NCBI GenBank assembly: GCA_024305405.1
Contig: JAKNDB010000087.1
Coordinates: forward strand, 7,318,501 to 7,382,500
Source of the DNA: Dirofilaria immitis
Lineage: Eukaryota; Nematoda; Chromadorea; Rhabditida; Onchocercidae
Direction of reading: 5' to 3'
DNA: 64,000 nucleotides
Position 1 is the first letter of the stretch, and each line of letters opens with the position of its first letter. The position numbers and the translations under genes were made by a program. Positions 27,599-39,941 of this stretch are shown one piece after another. A model generated the notes under the pieces. The model was not told the origin of the DNA and searched no databases. It saw nothing but the letters and a program-made list of their open reading frames with translations.

Positions 27599-28141
27599 TT
27601 AATATCATGGACTTTTTCATCTCTACAGATTAAAATAATTTCCGAAATGTTGGTCAACTTAGATTTTTTTTATTCTGTATGTCTATACTGTATCACTTTA
27701 TAATTATTTTTTAATTATGCGCTGTGCTTTATAGTATCAGTTTGCAGCATCACGATCTGCAACAATACGGTTATTCCATTGTGCAGTAATTCTGAAACTT
27801 ACAATATTTTGTGTTGAACTTAGCGATGAATTAATATATCGCTTCAATTGTATGCGGTTGTTATAGCATTATTTATTGCACTTCACATGTTATTTTTACA
27901 GTATGTTGCGTTGCAACTTCGTCTAATATTGGCTACTTTTGCGATTTTTGCTGCAGTTACTTTATTACAGTTCATTAAAATTAGCGGTTTTACCGTAATC
28001 TTTTTATTTATCTTATCATTTGTTCAAATATGAATTATTAATTGTAATCCTACGATCACTTTATATTGTCTGTTTTTCTGCTCGTTTTTATTGATTCAGT
28101 CACACCTATTAATTCAGTTAAAAGATCGAATTAAGAAAAAA

Positions 28142-31100
28142 ATGGAATTACGTCAACGAAATGTATCACGAGATGTAAATGATGCTAGAAATGTGATTAG
28201 AAGAAATGTGTTGAAAGATGTTAAAGTCGATTATTTGATTGATCAGGTTGTTTTTTATCATTCTGGTGCAGTTCTGAAAACTATCATATATCATATTAAT
28301 CAGCTGAATTTTCGCAGTTGTCTTATATAGGAAATGTCCAACACAAAAACGCAGGATACAATCATTTAATATGCGAATTTTGAATTAAAATTACTCGAAA
28401 GGAGATTAGTTATTGTATATATATATATTTGAAATTTTATTATACATATATATTGAAATTTTATTTAATTATATTTGAAATTTTATTTAATTGCATTATA
28501 TTAGCTATTCATTTATCCTAATCTTTATTGGAATAAAAATATTTGCGGGAAGTTAGAAATGAGTAACAAATTGCAAATTAGGAACTTTTTTTTGAATTCC
28601 CTTTTATCTACATATTTTCAGAAATTCTTTATGACATTTTAAAATGAAAGCAAAACTGATAATTATAGAAGTCGCAATATTTGGGTTTTCGACATTGGTT
28701 GTTGATTCTGATAGTTGTTAGTGGGATCTATGGATTTGTCGTTTATCAGGATAGTCGAATGCCTGAAGTAAAACCAGCAGGACAATTTGATGAATTCTCA
28801 GAAGAAAGAGCACGCTTATTGCTAAATTTACTTACGAGCCTTGGACCACGTACCAGTGGTTCCGAAAACTGTGAAGTAAGTTTTTTCTTTTTAAATTCAA
28901 AAAAGATAAAATGGGAATCAGTTATGAAGGGCAAGGAAATTAGCACCATGAACGATATTTTCAAAAACAAAGTTCTAAATAAAAATGAAAATATATACAT
29001 ATATTGCAGGTTCATGCATTTAAACTTATAAATGATAGGTTAAAAAATGCAAAAGCAGAAATTGAGGCTCGAGGTGTGAATCGTTTGGAAATTGATGTCC
29101 AACGTCCATCTGGATGCTTTGATCTCGGATTCTTGTCGTCATTTACTTTATGCTATCACAAAATAACAAATATTATTGGTGAGTCGTTGTTTTCTACTTA
29201 TATTTTTTCTGCGATAGTTTAAAATGACTATTTGCTCTTTATTTTCTTTTTTGTTTTGTTATAGCACGAATTGGACCAAGAACACCACCAAAACACTCAA
29301 TTTTACTAAATTGCCATTTTGACACTTTTCCGAGTTCACCTGGCGCTACCGATGATGCTGTACGTTTATCTTGGCTATTACTATAAGAATTCTGAAAAAT
29401 GAGTATGTACTGTTTAGCTTGGGATTCGTCTTTATTTATTGTTTAATATTTAACGTTAAACAATAAACGATAGAGCTTTGGCATCGTCAGCTAATTATTC
29501 ATTATCATTACTATGTCAGGAAAAATTTCTCTTTGATCTTTTTAATTTAAATTGTGAATATAAATTCTACAAAAAATGGGAGTCAAATTTTGTTTACTGC
29601 TGTTCTACAAGTTGCTTTAAGGTAAGTTGTGCGGTTATGATGGAAGTTATGGATATCTTATCTCATTCGGAGGAATCTCTCGAAAATGATATAATTTTTC
29701 TTTTCAATGGAGGTGAGAGATAGACTGTTAATCAATATCAATAGTAATAACATATGCACATTTCATATCTTAGGGAAACATAGAGGTAGTTGGTAATTTT
29801 GCACGAATAAATTCCAACAATGTAAATTGCTGTACACCACGATAAAGTGAAATATAATAATTGCAAATGTTTATTGATTTTTACTATTCAACTGATTCTT
29901 GCTCACTCGCATTATTAGATTGTTATTCATCTCTCATTCATATAAATTACTTATCATCGTATGGTGCACACAAATTCTATGTAATATTTGTCAGAGTTCG
30001 ATTTTTTTCTTTTTTTTGATGGTTGTTTGATTTAAATGAAAGATTTTGATTTCAGCTGAAGAGGATTTTTGCAAGCATCACATGGTTTCATTACACAACA
30101 TCCTTGGCGACATTCCATTCGAGTATTTGTAAATTTAGAGGGTTCTGGTGCTGGTGGTCGTGAAATATTATTTCAGGTCACTCCTCATGTTTGTATCATT
30201 TCATCTTTAAATGAAAACTCTTTCCAGTTATTTTTTCAATTTTAAATATGTATATATTTAGGCTGGACCTGGAAATTCATGGCTTTTGCAAACATATCTC
30301 GAAAATGCACCTCATCCTCACTGCAGTGTCTTAGCTCAAGAAATATTTCAAGCTGGCATTATACCATCTGATACAGATTTCCGGGTTTTCCGAGACTATG
30401 GTCGTATTTCAGGTAAGATTGGCCTTTGTTTCTAATAAGGTTAATTTAAGTAATTTTTAATGAGTTCGCAGAATTTCAGGTCTTGATATTGCTTATTTTC
30501 GGAATGGGTGGGTTTATCATACGGAATTCGATACTCCGAAATACATCACTTCAGGTTGTATTCAAAGAGCTGGCGAGAATCTACTTGCTGTTGTTAAGGT
30601 AATTTTCTAATGTTAGTGTTATTTATTATCGTTATTCAATTGCTATTGCGGTTAAAAACCAAGCAATATTTTTCTATCCGCTCATTAAGGCTTTGGTCAA
30701 ATCTCCATATCTGAATCGACCAGGTGATTTCGAACAAGCTAACCGTTGGGTATTTTATGACGTTGTTGGTATCTTTACGGTTTTTTATCCAGTAACTATT
30801 GGACAAATTCTCAATTATGCAGCTGCGGTAGTAGTTCTGATCGTCATTTCTTTTCGTATCGGAAAAGAATTCTATACTTTGATGGATTTGTTTAAAGGAG
30901 TTTTCGATCATATTATTGCGACTGTTATCATGTTCGGTAAGTGATCTTATGCACTTTTTAAATAAGTTGCTTCTTGTTAAATTTTATTTTGTAAATATAT
31001 TATACACTTACATATTTAATTTTTGTATATTATAATATTAATGCTTTTAATGCTTTTATATTACTTGATCCTTAACATTACTTCTTTATATCATGAAAAA

Positions 31101-34100
31101 TGAAACCTGAAAAGAAAATTTAGGAATGATGCAAGAAAAATTTTCAGTAACAGGTGCATTAGTTGCCTTGGTTGTTACCAAACTCGATATGATAATGTGT
31201 TGGTATTCATTTCCTGAACTTGCTTTCCTCTCTACATATTTCCCTTCTTATCGCTGGTTGTGCTACCCATGCAACATTAGCCCAGCTACACAAGGTATTT
31301 CCTATTACATTTTTATTCATTAAATGAAATATAATGAAAAGAAACAAAAATAAGTAGGTATGTCTACGTTTTCAAGTTAAAAAATAAAGTGATTTTGAGA
31401 GACGTTGCATTAGAAGAAAGATACTTTGCAGTAATCGTGAAATTAGCATAGAGGAAAAGGATTTCATAATTAACGTTTCAAATCTTAATGAATTATTTGA
31501 TAATATGATTGCAAAAGGAAGATGGAATTTGCTTCATCAAAAAAAGAAATTAAATACTGGTAGCTGTGAATAAAATTAAATAAGAGATTTTCAGAGACCT
31601 AATCAAGAAATGGTGCATTTTGATAGTGTTTTATTACTGTTTTCAATATTGTTGGCACTTGCGACATTTGCTGGTATTGCCGGCGCATCTTTTTGCTTTA
31701 TAATTCTTTTTCTTGTCATTTCGTGATCCACTGCTTTGGCTTTTAGGGAAAATGCGATTTATAACAAGTAATTTTTGATCTTATTAATTATTATGTACTC
31801 AAACCAGCAAATCGAAATTTAATTTTTATAAGACTAAGTAGGTCGGTGAATTTAGTTTGCAAGAGTTCCAAGCTTTTCTTCCGTAATAATTTTATCAGAG
31901 TTGGGATCTTAAATTAATAATTTTGTCAGAGATGGGATCTTGAATCAATATATATCACTCTTACTTTAATTTAAATTTTGTTTATTTTTTCAAGATGGAT
32001 GAGATTTTATTTAAGAATGTTTAACATCCATCGTAAAATTGTAATCGAAAGCTTTGATTGAGATTTGCTTAAACTTCGCGAAAGGAAAAATAATAAGTCT
32101 CTTTCTTCAGAAATTTCTCCACAGTGGTTATTATTTACGCAACTATTATGTACGGTTCCTGTGATGATATTCGATGCTTATTCAGCAATGTTACTTTTTG
32201 ACTTCTTTGTTCCCCTTACAGGACGTATGGGTGCAACGGTAAATCCCGAATTTGTCATAATGCTAATGAGTCTATTTGTTGCATTATGTTTTATTCTTTT
32301 ACGGTATGTCTTCGAGCAAAATATGCTTTTTCTAGTCATATCTTCAAATTATTTTCGTGAATTTGAGAACTTTCATGTTTCATTTTATCCAAATAAATAT
32401 ATAGACTAAAGATATGAATATTGACATTTTCATGAATATTAAATCTGAAACATAATTATTTTAATCCGTCGTTATTTCAGAATAATCTATTGTATGTTAG
32501 CCGTCGCATGGATTATCCCTTAAAATGTGGTTTAATGTTGTATAGTTTGTTTTTATAGCATTATTAAGTACGAGGCTTGGTTGGCCTTATAAATATTCTG
32601 AAGAAAGCCCTCGCTTGAGACGACTTATTACGTTGGTATAAGTTTTCTTTTCTTTCACATTTTTCCTGAAAGAATTCAGTATATATAATTAATAATATAA
32701 TACTGCAGGAAACTTTGTTCTTTCAAACACTTTGAAACTTATGATTAACAATTATAGAACTTTTTCCAGGATACCGAACGATCAATTTATTCTTTCCGAA
32801 GTAATATGTCGATTCAAGAACATGCATTATTCATACAAACGTTAGATTATCGTGGCATCACCGACTTACCAGAACATACTTTTTTGACCGGTATTTCCCA
32901 TAGATCTTCGTTCATTTTTTTTTAGTATTACGTTAATGTTATCTTTCAAAAATAGAACCAGATCTTATTATTAGAACATAATTTTTAGGAAACAGTGAGC
33001 CAAACTGCAGTAATATTAGGGATGAATATTGTCGTCTTCCTTATTACACAGCTGTCCATCAGTTGTTTCCTCCACGGTATTTGATATTTTTCATAATTAC
33101 TTAGTTTGAATTTAAAGAATGATTGAAGATGTTGATATCAATGAAATTAATTCAGTGTATTTTTATTTTTTTATTACCTATAAAGAAAGCGATGAAGATT
33201 TTTATCACTTGACCTATTCTTTTGAGATGAAAAAAGTGTTTTGGAATGGAAGAAATACTGATTCAGATCAATGACGATGAAATCGTCAAATAAATGAAAA
33301 TCTCTCAATTTAATCACTGTATTCAGCAACATGCTGATGAGCTATCTGTTGCTGTCGAATTATCGAAATATTCCTTCATTCATTTGATTCAGTCATTCAT
33401 CTCTCTATCATGAGCCGTCTCTTCGAATTTTTATTTGCAGAATGTCACGTTGGATACCACTGCCTGGTCATTTAGAGATAGCCAATCCTATCAAAGTTAG
33501 CAATGTTGAGAAACACTTGCTTTCGGAATCCGAACTGCGATTAAATTTTACAATTTCGGGTGGTGCTGATAAAATGTCTTTGCACGTGACACCCCTGAAC
33601 AATTTTGAAATTGATAGTTGGTCATTCTCGAATTTCCACTCCGATACTTTTAGTAAGCGCAATACCTATTTCGTTTTTCTTACTTGTGGAGCTGAAACTC
33701 CACAACAAAGGAATTTCTGGATTGTTCTAAAAAGGTTAGTTAATTTAGTTTTTGATGTATATTGAAATAGCTTGAAATTCTTTTTAATAAATATTTTTTT
33801 GTATCAATTATTCACAAATGGTCAAGCTTTTTATGTGTATTTATTGGTTTTTAAGATTAGTAATCGTAGCTAAGAAAAAATTTTTAAGTGTGGATTATAT
33901 TTGCAAGAAATATTCATCGGAAAAGTTATAATCGAAGCAGTACCAAATAGTTTCATTTATAGAGAGATACCATTTTCAAACCGTTGGATATCAGCGAGAT
34001 GCCAGTCTTGGAAATATCAGTTGCCACACATTATATTCATGGTTAATTCTTTGATTTTTTAATAAATACATTGCAATTTAAACTCAGATAAATTAAACAT

Positions 34101-34531
34101 CAGTTATTTTCGATGTTGGAAAATTTCTTATTTTCTCAAAATTTTTCACATTGTACTATACATATCTAGTTTATTTTTGTGATTTTATGGCATCGTAATA
34201 GTATTTTATCGTTTCAATAGCAAAGCACAAGTTTACTTCAATATGACATGTGAAATACGTGGCGAATGTCCTTAAAAATTAACTCCTTTGTGTGGTTCAA
34301 ATGCAAAGACATTTATGAAATTTCGGTATATAATTACAAGTTGCAATACGAGAATACTACATTTTGATAAAGTATTACTTCTTAGGGCCTCATCAATATT
34401 CTAACACTCTTATTCAACTCCGATCATTAATCGAATCACGCCGGAAGACACCACATTTGGCAATAGGTTGGTGGAAATGGGCAATGACAATTACTGCTGG
34501 AATTTCTGAAATTGTAGTACACACATTTTAA
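28142..34531 (+). CDS. ERMP1: ER membrane M28 metallopeptidase of the ERMP1/FXNA family, 19 exons
   Basis: Exons: 28142-28246, 28669-28875, 29010-29178, 29265-29359, 29622-29712, 30056-30176, 30262-30412, 30480-30598, 30690-30936, 31124-31294, 31595-31767, 32063-32303, 32481-32526, 32559-32635, 32770-32890, 32989-33076, 33441-33734, 33965-34041 and 34386-34531, coding for about 912 residues (human ERMP1 is 904). After one N-terminal membrane helix ([16 protein letters not shown]) comes the zinc peptidase domain: [19 protein letters not shown] with the H-x-D and D-D metal ligands, FLFNG then [14 protein letters not shown], and [12 protein letters not shown]. Several membrane helices follow, then a lumenal tail ([17 protein letters not shown]). 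Four length faults break the frame (30066-30070 short, 31224-31231 long, 31707-31711 long, 32517-32519 short); all exon phases close once they are corrected. The ATG at 28142 follows an AATTCAG acceptor. The substrate is unknown; the family acts in the ER. Confidence 0.95.
31886..31949. repeat. Tandem ~32-base duplication in ERMP1 intron 11
   Basis: Two adjacent diverged copies share AATTTTRTCAGAGWTGGGAT and CTTRAATYAAT, wholly intronic. Confidence 0.75.
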
Positions 34532-36749
34532 TCGATTACCAAGAATATTTTCATGATGCTTTATCTTCATAGTGGTAATACAGCTAAATTCCAAAAAATC
34601 TTTAAAAATCTCACGAGTATTGGCGCTTCAGATTTCGATTTGCGTTAATTTACATCTAAATTTTGTTAGAAGTGATGAAAAATGTTATTTTAATGATATT
34701 ATATAATTTTCTGATTCATTTTATTGTTAGGCTAAGAAAAGAAAAAAAAAAATTGTTAGGCTAAAAAGTCATGTTTAGTGGAAATTTATAACTAAAATAT
34801 TCATGAAAGTACCGGAAATGTTACGAATTGAAGACTATTATATTTGATTCCTGAACTCTTCCGTTCATTTTATTATTCAGGTAAATGAAGTATTTCAGTA
34901 AGTTATCAAACTGAAAGTGATGATCTTCTATACAATCATTGTTATTTAAAGGTTCATTTCTGTGCGCAGTAAAATCACAACGTTCTATTTTTCTTATCAG
35001 AAAAGTTAATTTTCGAAATATTCCTTCAGATTTGACTTTCCAGTGCTATTTAAGATATTTATTTTGAAAATATAGACATTTATGTCCAAGTAATTTCTCT
35101 TTTGAGATTTTTCCCATTTCTACTCCTTTCTTTTATGGTTGCAGTTAATGTAGAATTAATTGATTCCTTCTTTTCTTATCCAAGTTTTTTTTCTTATCCA
35201 AACTATTCAAGATGTCAGAATCTTTGGTACTTATTTTCTTTTTGTTTATGTGCATTTAAAAAAATCTTTCGGCACCTCACTTTCTCTGGAAATTTTCGCT
35301 TTCTTTTGTTATTTTTATAAAATTTTCCAAACCTTTTACATTATTACTTCACTCTATCCATCCAATGGAATTTTTGCATTTAAGTTGTATTTATTAGAAA
35401 ATTTTGAAATTAAAAGAATGAAATTGAGATTTTTCTCTTATGTCGCCAATTAAGATTTAAAAATTGTTTGGATCTGCAACTAATCAGAAGAAGAACTTAG
35501 CTGTATAATGAATAGTCGCCTTGTTCGAAATTTTTATTTAATGATGCAAAGGATATTGGTTTTAATTCTTTTTGAAAATAGTCAGTGATTGATTTTGCCT
35601 TATTGCTGTTAATAATAGTGAACAATAAATTGTGAAGAAATTTAAATAGCTCTGTATGGAAAGAAATGGTTGTTCAATGAGAGTCGGGTGGTGTTATTGT
35701 CAAAGTGAATTGAAATACGAAATTACTAGGTATATATCGTTTTAACTGCTAAACATTGGTATATGTGATGAAAAATTACTTTGCCATATGAATTGTTATG
35801 CTGTATATTGCGGCAAAAGATAATTATCAATTTTGAGATAGTAAGTTATTTGTATTTTGGTGTTTTTGATTCTGGCACTGCTTTTATATTTATTGAGACA
35901 ATTTTGAATGTTATCATGTTTGTCAATTTGCTTATTTCGTTATATTTTGGTGAATAAATATGCAGAGATGTTATGATATTATTTTTGTTGGAAAAAATTG
36001 GATTGTTATCCAGTAATATGCATAGATACAAAATTGCAGAATGCTGTCACATTCTGTAACTGATAATTCCTTTCTCTTTACGGAATTTTTTAAAATCAAC
36101 CTATTCAATGTTGGTGTTGGTGTGCAGTAAAAGGCTAATTCCATATTGTATTATGAATAAAATTAATTTTCTCAAAAAGAACGATTTATTAGGCTAAGCT
36201 ACTATTAATTTACTGTTTTGTTTTTTCTCGTTTCCTTATTTCTGGCAAAACTATGCAGCAATAGGTTGTATAAATTGCATTTCTTACATTATTTATTAGC
36301 TTACGATTCATATGTCGTTTTGAATATCACAAATTTCACATGGATTTGAGAAGCTAACTTTATCACATCATATCATGATAATAAGACAAAGTAACGAATA
36401 ACGCTTAATTTTAGATATCATACATATTAAGGAATAATGATCACAAAAGAAAAAAGTATGTAAGATCCATATAAAACGACTCTCTCTAAATTTTTCATCT
36501 TTCATTTAATGGTGATGATAAAAGTAAATGAGTTCATAGGTCGATGATTTAAATGAATACTTATGCATGATAATTTATTGATGATAAACATATTTAATTT
36601 TCCTAAAAGAATAATTTCATGTTCTTTTGCTTTTTCAAGTTTTGAATTAGTTCTTGTTTCTCACTAAATTTTCAGATTTCTCCAATTCTTATATCTGAAA
36701 TATTGGAAAAGATAATAATTGAAGCTAAAGGCTTCGAAGTACAGAGTTA
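34532..36749. other. Intergenic region between ERMP1 and STARD7-type genes
   Basis: AT-rich, with Phe/Tyr/Leu-rich small open frames (about 35102-35453) that look like chance translations and have no splice signals. The right end holds a GTACAG acceptor-like site a few bases before the STARD7 start. Confidence 0.5.
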
Positions 36750-39700
36750 ATGCTCCAATTGAGCTCATCATCACAAGCAGTTCGAAGCCGGTTGTTGTAT
36801 TTATTATTTAAAGGAGTTAAGAAAGTACAGCTATGCAAATGGAATATTTGGACTAGATGGAGGAATTATGAAAAGCGATGGCAACAGTGGTAGATTTCTT
36901 TTGTGTTATGAAACTGAAAACTAGCTATACACTGTCTAGCTGGACTATCTGTAATGGAAGGTTATTTCTGATTTTCAGTACTGCAAAGAAAAGAGAATAA
37001 GTAAATTCATATGAAATATTTTCCTCCTAAAGAGTGAAGGAGATGAAATAGAGCTATTATTTGATGTTCCAGTGGAAGTATTGCTTTCTAGCTTCAGAAA
37101 CCGTATTTGTTTCATTTTTTGCTATGTGATATATAAAATTATGCTTTCCATATACATTTTTATAGGTTTTATTGGCGGCCTCAATTTCTTATGGTTATCA
37201 CAGCAGCAGGTTTTTCATTTCATCAAAATGGAATTTCAGATGAAATGATATTGGCAGAAGTAGAAACAAGTGCTGATAATGATTGCGAAGATTGGGAAGT
37301 TGGTGCTTTTTCTTCTACTTTCACTTGATTTTTCTTTTTTTCGATCTTATCTTTATTTTGAAGTTGAACATATAGTAACATCTTAAGAACTTCACTTTTT
37401 GTTTTTAATTCATCTGAAAATCTAATCATTTTATATATTTTGCCATGGTGTCTAGAGAATTTTGTTTTTATCTTCCATGTTATCGAAGAGTAAAGCGAAT
37501 TTCATGCAGTAGAAGGAAATATTTTTCTTTTTCAGATAGTGCGTAATGAAGAGAATTCGAAAGTACTACGACGGTTACATGCTGATAGCGGTTTATATGA
37601 ATTTCGCTGCTCAGGTTCATATGAGTAAGTTTTCAAGTATACAGACGAACATCATTTTGTGCGTCTTCTTAAAAAACTTCACTTATATATCTAATCAAAC
37701 TATAACAGTGTTAGTAGTTTGATGAAGTGCAGATTCTCATTGGCTTTGACCTGAAAATTCTGCAATTTGTTAATCTGTCAAAACAAGCAGTTCGAATCAT
37801 TGTCCAAATCCAATTGATGAATTGAACGAAATAATTTTAAAAGTAAGCCATTTCGAGGCAATGATAGTGACCGTATTCTATGAGCAATGTGATTGCATGG
37901 AATGATTAATTCATCTCAGCAATTTGGACGTTTTAGTCACGTATTTTAATTCATTGCTTCAAAATGTCTTTTAACATACTTGTTCTCTCTTGATTAAAAT
38001 TAAGAATCATTCTCAGTGCTTTAAATCTAAGTGCTGTAATATCATCAAAAGTTTGATTTGCCATTTGCTTTATAACATTTTTAATAATAGTGGTAATAAT
38101 TTTTTTGCTGAAATTAATGTAGATCATTTTCAATCGAAATTGTTTAGCTTTATGGTACATTTATTAAACATTCTTTATAAATAGACTTCATTATAGCATT
38201 TAAAATTTGCAAATTAGGTTAAACTTTATAGCTAATTTTAGTGATATAACAGCTAGTGATTTTGTTGACGCTCAAATGGACCTAGCTTTCCGAAAGAAAT
38301 GGGATACGAATGTTGAAAAATTGGAGCTACTTCGAAAAGATGATGATACCGATTCGGAACTTATACACTGGGTTGCCAAGTTTCCTTACCCAATGTACCC
38401 ACGTGAATATGTATTTGTGAGACGGAGGTATGGGCGAGAAGTGGATTTAAAATTTATGAAATAATCGAAATTTTCGACACTCAATTTTTGAGATAAAGAT
38501 AGAAATAAGAATGCTGTAAGAAGTTTGTTTTTCTTTATTAAGATAGTTGGACTGAAATTTTTAATATTCGAGTTGCATAGCTAAATAATTTTTTAGAATA
38601 TTTCAACGCTACACTTATCGTGAGGTGAAAGCATTATTGCGATTTTCAAATAGCAATCTTCATGCGATATAAAGTTGGGATGTGCATGAGGGAGCATGTC
38701 ATATATTCACATGAAATATGCAACATTTCAAAATAATTTAGTCTAGATATTAAACGACGATAAATGCAGTGATTGTTAAAGTTTGAACTAAGTAATAACT
38801 ATTAAGTTAGTCAGTTCGAATCTCGACAGCCATCTACATATAATCTACCATCTTTAGAAATCACATACTGTTTTAATTTGTGGATATATTTTGCTTCCAC
38901 ATTTTTTTGTATTTCAGCTCAAATCAATCGTGTAACGTTAGTTAAGAATTCATGAAAACGCCATGTGGCTAAAAACATAATGATTGAAATGATAGTATCT
39001 CATGAATATGACAGATATAAAAAACAGCTTGTTAAAATATTCAGATATATTGATAAGAAGGACTCTTGTATCGTGATAGCAAATTATGCCGTAACAGACA
39101 GTAATGATATTATACCACGATGTGAAAAAAAGTACGTACGTGTCGAGACTTATCGGTCGATAATGGTAGTTCGAGCGCATAAAAGTTTTGACTGCAAAGG
39201 ATTCGATTATGTCCTTTCATATTACGATAATCCTGAAAGTAACGTACCGAAATATGCGTATAATTGGTTGATTAATTATTGTGGGCCGTATTATCTTCAT
39301 CAGGTAGTAACGGTTAAATTTTGCACTTTTGTTTTAAACGGTATTTTAAAACTAGACTTGAGATTCATAAAGCTTAGAAGTTTCAGAAGGAGGAATTAGA
39401 AATTTTTTTGAAGATGCAGAAATTTAAATAATTATGAAAGAAAATGGAATTCCAATTAAAAATTTTTGCTTAGTTATTCGCCAAAAACATTAAAAATTTA
39501 TTAACATAATGTTTTAGATAAAATTTGCGATAAGTTGCTGTTTGGAAAGTCAAAAGAAACTCAGTGGATGGGTGATTAGGCCATTGTTTCTGCAGCGTTT
39601 CTCACGTGATATGCGTGACATAAATTCAGGTTCATGATGCTGCAAAGAAGTTAGAACAGCAACGAATGGAACTGGCGATTAGCGATGTTGAAAAAGCAAA

Positions 39701-39941
39701 AGCGAAAGAGCCAGCAGTAGAACTTTCGCGTATGGCATCGGGCAATGAAGGAAATGAAAAGCAAAGAACTGATTCACTAAACATATCAGAAATGACTGAA
39801 AAGGAACCAGTAGAGGAAAATTCGAAAACAGTGGATATTGCCAAGGCCAAATTCGAAATATTGTCTCATGATGTGCGTTTATGTGGCGATAAGCCGATAT
39901 CTTCATCTTTCGAAGCCATGAAGGGTACTTTATTTTTGTAG
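36750..39941 (+). CDS. STARD7: START-domain lipid transfer protein, STARD7 type
   Basis: Six exons: 36750-36889, 37166-37298, 37536-37624, 38242-38427, 39045-39303 and 39630-39941, coding for 372 residues (human STARD7 is about 370). The N-terminus (MLQLSSSSQAVRSRLLYLLF, then Trp/Arg-rich) is basic and lacks acids, as expected of a mitochondrial targeting sequence, and is followed by a hydrophobic stretch (FLMVITAAGF) in the place of the membrane segment of the vertebrate protein. The START domain shows DITASDFVDAQMD, FRKKWDTNVEKLEL, HWVAKFPYPMYPREYVFVRR, VRAHKSFDCKGFDYVLSYYDN and a helix-forming Lys/Glu-rich C-terminus. STARD7 carries phosphatidylcholine to mitochondria; that role is taken from the family. 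The ATG at 36750 sits just after a GTACAG acceptor. All six phases close with no frame faults. AT-rich introns of 0.2-0.6 kb separate the exons. Confidence 0.93.

Larger units (their letters stand above)
26271..28141. other. Intergenic region between divergent haspin and ERMP1 genes
   Basis: About 1.9 kb separating two genes transcribed away from each other, so it should hold both promoters or trans-splice regions. It contains a basic open frame on the minus strand (27247-27519) and a tandem repeat (27483-27598), listed separately. A hydrophobic plus-strand frame at 27848-28033 lacks an early ATG and is not called. Confidence 0.5.

Noticed and set aside
27848..28033. Hydrophobic plus-strand frame that could be a small membrane protein
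   Set aside because: No early ATG, no exon signals, and AT-rich DNA commonly gives such frames. ERMP1 has its own N-terminus downstream.
35102..35453. Overlapping Phe/Tyr/Leu-rich plus-strand frames
   Set aside because: Low-complexity translation of T-rich DNA without splice sites or motifs.
37223..37429. Minus-strand 68-codon frame rich in Lys/Ser
   Set aside because: It is antisense to STARD7 exon 2 and the following intron; the plus strand carries the conserved protein.
39632..39906. Minus-strand Ser/Phe-rich frames
   Set aside because: They lie antisense to the Lys/Glu-rich last exon of STARD7.
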